Shown here: in pieces, positions 33,043 to 37,098 of the stretch
Layout of the letters: every line of letters begins with the position of its first letter
Numbering within the stretch: position 1 is the stretch's first letter
Assembly (NCBI GenBank): GCA_039177555.1
Contig: JBCDFV010000044.1
Coordinates: 1 to 37,098, forward strand
DNA from: JANQGH01 sp039177555
GTDB lineage: Bacteria > Pseudomonadota > Alphaproteobacteria > DSM-16000 > Inquilinaceae
Length of the DNA stretch: 37,098 nt
Direction: 5' to 3'
Translations under genes and position numbers: made by a program
Notes under the pieces: generated by a model
Seen by the model: only the letters and a program-made list of their open reading frames with translations
Databases searched by the model: none
Told to the model about the DNA's origin: nothing

Positions 33043-34464
33043 ATGTTCGAGAGTGCAGACGCAATCCTGCTCGCCCGTTTTCAGTTCGCCTTTACGGTCG
33101 CGTTCCACATCATCTTTCCATCCTTCTCCATCGGGCTGGCCAGTTTCTTGGCCGTGCTTGAAGGGCTGTGGCTGATAACGAAGCGAGACGTTTATCTGCG
33201 TCTGTTCAAGTACTGGGTGAGGATTTTTGCCGTCGCGTTCGGCATGGGCGTGGTCTCGGGCGTGGTCATGGCCTACCAGATCGGCACGAACTGGGGCGTC
33301 TTTGCAGACCGCGCGGGGCCGATCATCGGACCCTTGATGGGCTACGAGGTCTTATCGGCCTTCTTCCTGGAGGCCGGCTTCCTGGGCGTCATGCTGTTCG
33401 GGCTGAACCGGGTCGGCAAGGGCCTGCATTTCTTTTCGACCCTGATGGTCGCGATCGGCACGCTGGGATCGGCGTTCTGGATCCTCTCGGTGAACTCGTG
33501 GATGCAGACCCCGGCGGGCTACGAGATGAACGAGGTCGGCCAGTTCGTCGCCGCCGATTGGGCGGCAGTCATCTTTAACCCGTCCTTCCCCTACCGGCTG
33601 GTGCACATGGTGCTGGCTGCCTACATCACGACGGCGCTGGTGGTCGGTGCCGTCGGGGCCTGGCACCTGCTGCGCGGCAATCGCGAAGAGCCGATCCGGA
33701 TCATGTTCTCGATGGCCATGTGGATGCTGACCATCGTGGTGCCCATGCAGCTTTATGCCGGCGACGCGCATGGCCGAAACACTTTGGAGTATCAGCCGGC
33801 CAAGATCGCGGCGATCGAGGGCCACTATGAAAGCTATCCCGACGGCCGCGCGCCCCTGATCCTGTTCGGGTGGCCGTCGAACGAGGCCGGAGAGACCCTC
33901 TATTCGATTGAAGTGCCGCTGCTGGGCAGCCTGATCCTCACCCACGACCTTACCAGCCCGTTGCAGGGCCTGGACGCATTTCCCCGCGAGGACTGGCCGC
34001 CGACGACCATCGTGTTTTTCACGTTCCGGGCCATGGTCGGGCTGGGTCTGCTGATGCTGGGCCTTGGGCTGTTCAGCCTTTACAAACGGATCAAGCGCCA
34101 GCTTTACGACTCGACCTGGCTGCATCGTTACGCGGTCGTCATGGGGCCGGCCGGTTTTGCCGCCGTCCTGTGCGGTTGGGTCACGACCGAGGTCGGGCGC
34201 CAACCCTTTACCGTCTACAATCTTCTGCGCACGGCGGACTCCGCCTCGCCCCTGGACGCGCCAGCGGTCGGCGCCTCGCTGCTCGCCTTCATCATCGTCT
34301 ATTTCTTCATCTTCGGCGCCGGAACCATCTATATTCTGCGCCTGATGCGCGGCACGCCGGCCTCGTCCGAAGATGCGCCGATATCCGACGGGCCGACGCG
34401 CACCGCGGGCTTTACCCAGATCCAAGCGCCGGAACACAGCCGTCGCCCAGAAGCGGGCGACTGA
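33043..34464 (+). CDS. cydA: Cytochrome bd-type quinol oxidase subunit I
   Basis: Main haem-bearing subunit of a bd/CIO terminal oxidase that reduces oxygen with quinol electrons in the inner membrane. In 473 residues it shows LARFQFAFTVAFHIIFPSFS with His22 at the position of the low-spin-site haem ligand, VSGVVMAYQIGTNWGVFADR, LSVNSWMQTPAGYEMN, and ITTEVGRQP-like TTEVGRQPFTVYNLLRT. The quinol loop is of the short, CIO type, as in cyanide-insensitive oxidases of alphaproteobacteria and Pseudomonas. The ATG at 33043 has aaggtgg before it. cydB starts 13 bp after its stop. Confidence 0.96.
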   Translation: MFESADAILLARFQFAFTVAFHIIFPSFSIGLASFLAVLEGLWLITKRDVYLRLFKYWVRIFAVAFGMGVVSGVVMAYQIGTNWGVFADRAGPIIGPLMGYEVLSAFFLEAGFLGVMLFGLNRVGKGLHFFSTLMVAIGTLGSAFWILSVNSWMQTPAGYEMNEVGQFVAADWAAVIFNPSFPYRLVHMVLAAYITTALVVGAVGAWHLLRGNREEPIRIMFSMAMWMLTIVVPMQLYAGDAHGRNTLEYQPAKIAAIEGHYESYPDGRAPLILFGWPSNEAGETLYSIEVPLLGSLILTHDLTSPLQGLDAFPREDWPPTTIVFFTFRAMVGLGLLMLGLGLFSLYKRIKRQLYDSTWLHRYAVVMGPAGFAAVLCGWVTTEVGRQPFTVYNLLRTADSASPLDAPAVGASLLAFIIVYFFIFGAGTIYILRLMRGTPASSEDAPISDGPTRTAGFTQIQAPEHSRRPEAGD

Positions 34465-34477
34465 GGGGGCCGGAAGG

Positions 34478-35488
34478 ATGGAACCGAACACCACTCTGAC
34501 GATCTTCTGGGCCGCCGTTATCGGCTTTGCGATCATCATGTATGTCGTGCTGGACGGCTTCGACCTTGGGGTCGGCATCCTGTTCACCGTCGTGCATGAG
34601 GACGAGCATCGCGGCGTTATGATGAACTCCGTCGCACCGGTTTGGGATGGCAACGAGACCTGGCTGGTGATGGGTGGCGGCGGTTTGCTGGCGACCTTCC
34701 CCCTCGCCTACTCGGTCCTGTTCCCCGCCATCTACGCGCCCTTGATCGCCATGCTGTTGGGCCTCGCCTTTCGCGGCGTATCGTTTGAGTATCGCTGGCG
34801 CGCCACCAAGGGCCGGTTCATCTGGAACGCCGGGTTCGCCGGCGGCTCCCTGCTCGCGGCCTTCTGCCAGGGCTTGGCACTGGGCACCGTCTTGCAGGGC
34901 GTGGAGATCGCCAACCGCGAATATGCCGGCGGCTGGTGGGATTGGCTGACGCCGTTCAGCATCCTGACCGGCCTGTCGGTCGTCAGCGGTTATATCCTCT
35001 TAGGCTCGACCTGGCTGATCCTCAAGACCGAGGGTGCTTTGCAAGAACGCGCGTTTGGTATTGCCAAGGTCGCCGGGATTGTGACCCTGGGCTTCATCGT
35101 CGCGGTCAGCATCTGGACCCCGTTCCTCGGCGACACCTATTTCGCGCGCTGGTACAGCTGGCCCAACATTCTTTATGTGTCGCCGGTGCCGATATTGGTC
35201 GCGATCGTCGCGGTGCTGTTCGGACGCGCCCTCTTGGCACACCAGGAACGCGCGCCCTTCCTGCTGGCTCTGGTTCTGTTCGTGATCACCTATGCCGGCC
35301 TCGCCGTCAGCATGTATCCCTACATCGCCCCGCCGACGCTGACGATCTTCGACGCGGCGGCACCGTCCAGCAGTCAGATCTTCCTGCTCTACGGCGCGCC
35401 GGTCCTTCTGGTGATCCTGCTTTGCTACACCGGCTATTCCTACTGGGTGTTTCGCGGCAAGGTGACCGCGAAGTCTGGTTACCACTAG
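34478..35488 (+). CDS. cydB: Cytochrome bd-type quinol oxidase subunit II
   Basis: 336 residues with about eight membrane helices. The N-terminus IFWAAVIGFAIIMYVVLDGF and then DGFDLGVGILF, VWDGNETWLVMGGGGLLATF, and FRGVSFEYRWRATK are diagnostic of CydB. It pairs with CydA. The ATG at 34478 is preceded by ggaagg. The C-terminal YTGYSYWVFRGKV is usual. The 43-residue small subunit gene begins 15 bp downstream. Confidence 0.96.
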   Translation: MEPNTTLTIFWAAVIGFAIIMYVVLDGFDLGVGILFTVVHEDEHRGVMMNSVAPVWDGNETWLVMGGGGLLATFPLAYSVLFPAIYAPLIAMLLGLAFRGVSFEYRWRATKGRFIWNAGFAGGSLLAAFCQGLALGTVLQGVEIANREYAGGWWDWLTPFSILTGLSVVSGYILLGSTWLILKTEGALQERAFGIAKVAGIVTLGFIVAVSIWTPFLGDTYFARWYSWPNILYVSPVPILVAIVAVLFGRALLAHQERAPFLLALVLFVITYAGLAVSMYPYIAPPTLTIFDAAAPSSSQIFLLYGAPVLLVILLCYTGYSYWVFRGKVTAKSGYH

Positions 35489-35503
35489 GGCGCCTTTCGA
35501 GAC

Positions 35504-35635
35504 ATGGAGATGCCGGAAGAAAAGGGTCCCCCTGCCCCGCTGTGGCGCCGTTTGCTCTGGTTTGCGGGCTTGTGGCTTGGCAGCGTCGCCGTGATAGCAG
35601 TTGTCGCTTACGCAATCAGGCTCTGGCTCAACTAA
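35504..35635 (+). CDS. DUF2474/CydX-like small oxidase subunit (43 aa)
   Basis: MEMPEEKGPPAPLWRRLLWF is followed by one membrane helix (AGLWLGSVAVIAVVAYAIRL) and a short WLN end. The Pro-Leu-Trp-Arg-Arg-Leu start and single helix match DUF2474, the CydX-like subunit found with CIO-type bd oxidases, and the length fits. It stabilises the haem groups in CydX-type complexes. The start at 35504 or at 35510 is possible. Gene order cydA-cydB-small subunit is the usual one. It is easily missed because of its size. The next gene begins two bases after its stop. Confidence 0.82.
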   Translation: MEMPEEKGPPAPLWRRLLWFAGLWLGSVAVIAVVAYAIRLWLN

Positions 35636-35637
35636 CC

Positions 35638-36177
35638 ATGACAGACCAATGGGTCCGCGCGGGGCTCTGCCTCGCGCTTGGCTTCGCTGTGTCGAGCGCG
35701 CCGCCCGCGCTTGCGCAGGCACCCGATGCGGTCGACGAGGACACGCTGGGCACGCTGGCCGCCATGTGCGGTTCGATCGATGAGCCCTTGGCGCGGCTCG
35801 ATTGCTATGATTCCTTTATGCTGCTGTTCGAGGCCTCGATGGACGAGGCGTGCCCGGAGACCGTCGACGCTGTCTTGCGCGCGACGATCGTCGATTGGGT
35901 CGAGGACGAGGCCTATTACGATGGCGAATGCGTCGTCGGCCTGTCCGTTCAGTCGGTCGCCTGGATGTCGGAGGAGATCGACGTGCAGCCCGGCGACAGA
36001 ATGGACCTGCTGACGCCCTGCACGTCGAACGGCGACATCCTGACCCTCGCCGGAAGCATATCGCTCGTGCGCGACCAGACCGTCGAGGCGCACGTGCACC
36101 TGATGTGCGGCCTTGGCATGCTGCGTCCGGTTTGGGAAGAGAGCGGTATCCGGGCCATTGGCCCTCAACCGAAGTAG
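35638..36177 (+). CDS. Secreted hypothetical protein with conserved cysteines
   Basis: 179 residues with a signal peptide (hydrophobic LCLALGFAVSSAPPALA, cut near AQA). The mature part is acidic with cysteines in AAMCGS, RLDCYD, EACPET, GECVV, TPCTS and LMCGLG, which suggests several disulfides in the periplasm. I do not recognise the family. The N-terminal 'C..I.....RL.CYD' resembles the start of small periplasmic alphaproteobacterial proteins that carry an 'ARLxCYD' motif. It starts two bases after the small oxidase subunit, so it is translated with the oxidase operon; a role in oxidase assembly is only a guess. Confidence 0.7.
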   Translation: MTDQWVRAGLCLALGFAVSSAPPALAQAPDAVDEDTLGTLAAMCGSIDEPLARLDCYDSFMLLFEASMDEACPETVDAVLRATIVDWVEDEAYYDGECVVGLSVQSVAWMSEEIDVQPGDRMDLLTPCTSNGDILTLAGSISLVRDQTVEAHVHLMCGLGMLRPVWEESGIRAIGPQPK

Positions 36178-36323
36178 GGAGCCCAGCACCTCCTTCCTCG
36201 TCAAATAGTCGTCAAAGTAGATACGCCAAGACACCATCAACCCCATTGACGCGTACTTGACGAGCGCAATGGCACCAAAGAGTTCGACAGCCACGCGACT
36301 TCGCGCGATGAGGATTGGCGGAC

Positions 36324-36950
36324 TTGTTGAACTGGGAACTCTACGGCGCCTTTTTGCTGGTCATGCTGGCCATTCTGATGGTGCCAGGACCAACACTGGC
36401 AGTGATCGCGCTGAACACGGCGCAGCGAGGGCATCGGGCCGGCCTGAGCACCGTGTTCGGCGTCGCCTCGGGCAAAGCCTGCTTGGCGATCACAGTGGCG
36501 GCCCTGCTGTCGAGCACAATGATACTGATCGAGACCCACGGCGAATGGCTGCGCTGGATCGGCGCCGTTGTCTTGCTCTGCGTTGCACTGCGCGCCTGGC
36601 GTTCAACAGCCTCGGGGTCGCCGGAGGATTCCGGCGACGCGTCGGTGCCTCGTGGCGCCTTCGGTCAGGGCTTCGTCGTTGCGGCCAGCAGTCCGATCAC
36701 ACTTCTGTTTCTGGCGACGCAACTCCCGATATTCATCGATCCGGTCTTGTCCGCTGTGCCGCAGATGGCGGTTCTTACGGGCAGCTACCTTCTTTGCGCG
36801 CTTTGCGTGGAACTCGCCTGTGTTGCTGCGGTGGCATTTTCGTCACGATGGCGTCAGCCTGCCCTGCTGACGTCGCCGAAGGGCGGTGCCTTTTGCCTGG
36901 TCGGAGTCGCGGCGCTGGTTTCACCGATCGGTGCCGGGCTTGGCTTCTAG
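36324..36950 (+). CDS. LysE family amino-acid exporter
   Basis: 208 residues from the chosen start, with about six membrane helices. The opening ELYGAFLLVMLAILMVPGPT and the following GHRAGLSTVFGVASGKACLA match the LysE/RhtB signature (xPGPx, then GxxxGxxxxxGxxxG). It exports amino acids or analogues across the inner membrane. No ATG fits. A TTG at 36324, ten bases after gagga, is the best candidate; TTG at 36315 is one base from the same ribosome site and 36327 is also possible. The two last helices are GC-poor compared with the rest. Confidence 0.8.
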   Translation: MLNWELYGAFLLVMLAILMVPGPTLAVIALNTAQRGHRAGLSTVFGVASGKACLAITVAALLSSTMILIETHGEWLRWIGAVVLLCVALRAWRSTASGSPEDSGDASVPRGAFGQGFVVAASSPITLLFLATQLPIFIDPVLSAVPQMAVLTGSYLLCALCVELACVAAVAFSSRWRQPALLTSPKGGAFCLVGVAALVSPIGAGLGF

Positions 36951-37098
36951 CCCCTATTTCTCACCAAGAACGCATCGGCGCGATGTCGATCTGGCCTACA
37001 GGGCAGGAAAACGCCGCAGCGCGATGTGGGGCATCTGGCAAGTCGTTTGACGCACACTGTAGGCCGGACCGACACCGCCCGCAGGGTCACGGTCCCGG
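36951..37098. other. Right-edge interval without a gene
   Basis: No reading frame, repeat or hairpin that I would defend is visible before the window ends. Confidence 0.5.

Overview
The window is high-GC DNA from an alphaproteobacterium. The signs are dCTP deaminase of the alphaproteobacterial type, a CIO-like cytochrome bd with a DUF2474-type small subunit, a TAXI-TRAP transporter with a DUF3394 tail, and several families common in marine and soil Rhodospirillales or Rhizobiales (DUF3891, DUF4396, MSMEG_1061-type flavoprotein). I cannot name the species. About 30 protein genes and one tRNA are well supported.

Layout. 1-934: the 5' part of dcd, a small basic protein and tRNA-Thr(GGT). 935-3460: a gene-poor, lower-GC stretch behind the tRNA. 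It holds a relic of an SRAP peptidase, a PP-loop ATPase gene whose 5' end looks broken, and two very small minus-strand genes; one of these encodes a 39-residue secreted peptide. 3484-10755: a phosphodiester-scavenging cluster. A sugar/glycerophosphodiester-type binding protein is divergent from two ABC permeases and a glycerophosphodiester phosphodiesterase, followed by a sulfatase/phosphonate-monoester-hydrolase-like enzyme and a class III aminotransferase. No ATPase subunit is present. 11165-15852: a complete TAXI-type TRAP system (binding protein, terminator, fused permease, UspA protein).

16-21 kb: a nitroreductase and a NAGPA-type phosphodiester glycosidase read leftward, and a von Willebrand A protein with eight in-register 264-bp repeats reads rightward. 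20.7-25.1 kb: a Gfo/Idh/MocA oxidoreductase and an acetolactate decarboxylase with an N-terminal helical extension face an FkbM methyltransferase and a TPR/glycosyltransferase-like protein. 25.3-28.4 kb: unlinked single genes (PPOX flavoprotein, DUF3891, DUF4396 membrane protein, GNAT).

28.5-30.7 kb: a VOC protein divergent from a TetR regulator, with a perfect 17-bp palindrome touching the TetR start codon. The TetR gene overlaps a double-GNAT fusion. 30.7-32.9 kb: two tandem paralogous extended SDRs. 33-36.2 kb: cydA, cydB, a 43-residue DUF2474-like subunit and a secreted cysteine-containing protein form an oxidase operon. 36.3-36.95 kb: a LysE-family exporter.

No CRISPR array, intact insertion sequence, phage module or recognisable riboswitch was seen. 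The most interesting items are the eight-module VWA protein, the unannotated micro-genes (2771-2911, 3164-3283, 35504-35635), the tRNA-adjacent scar, and the ATPase-less phosphodiester uptake and degradation cluster.
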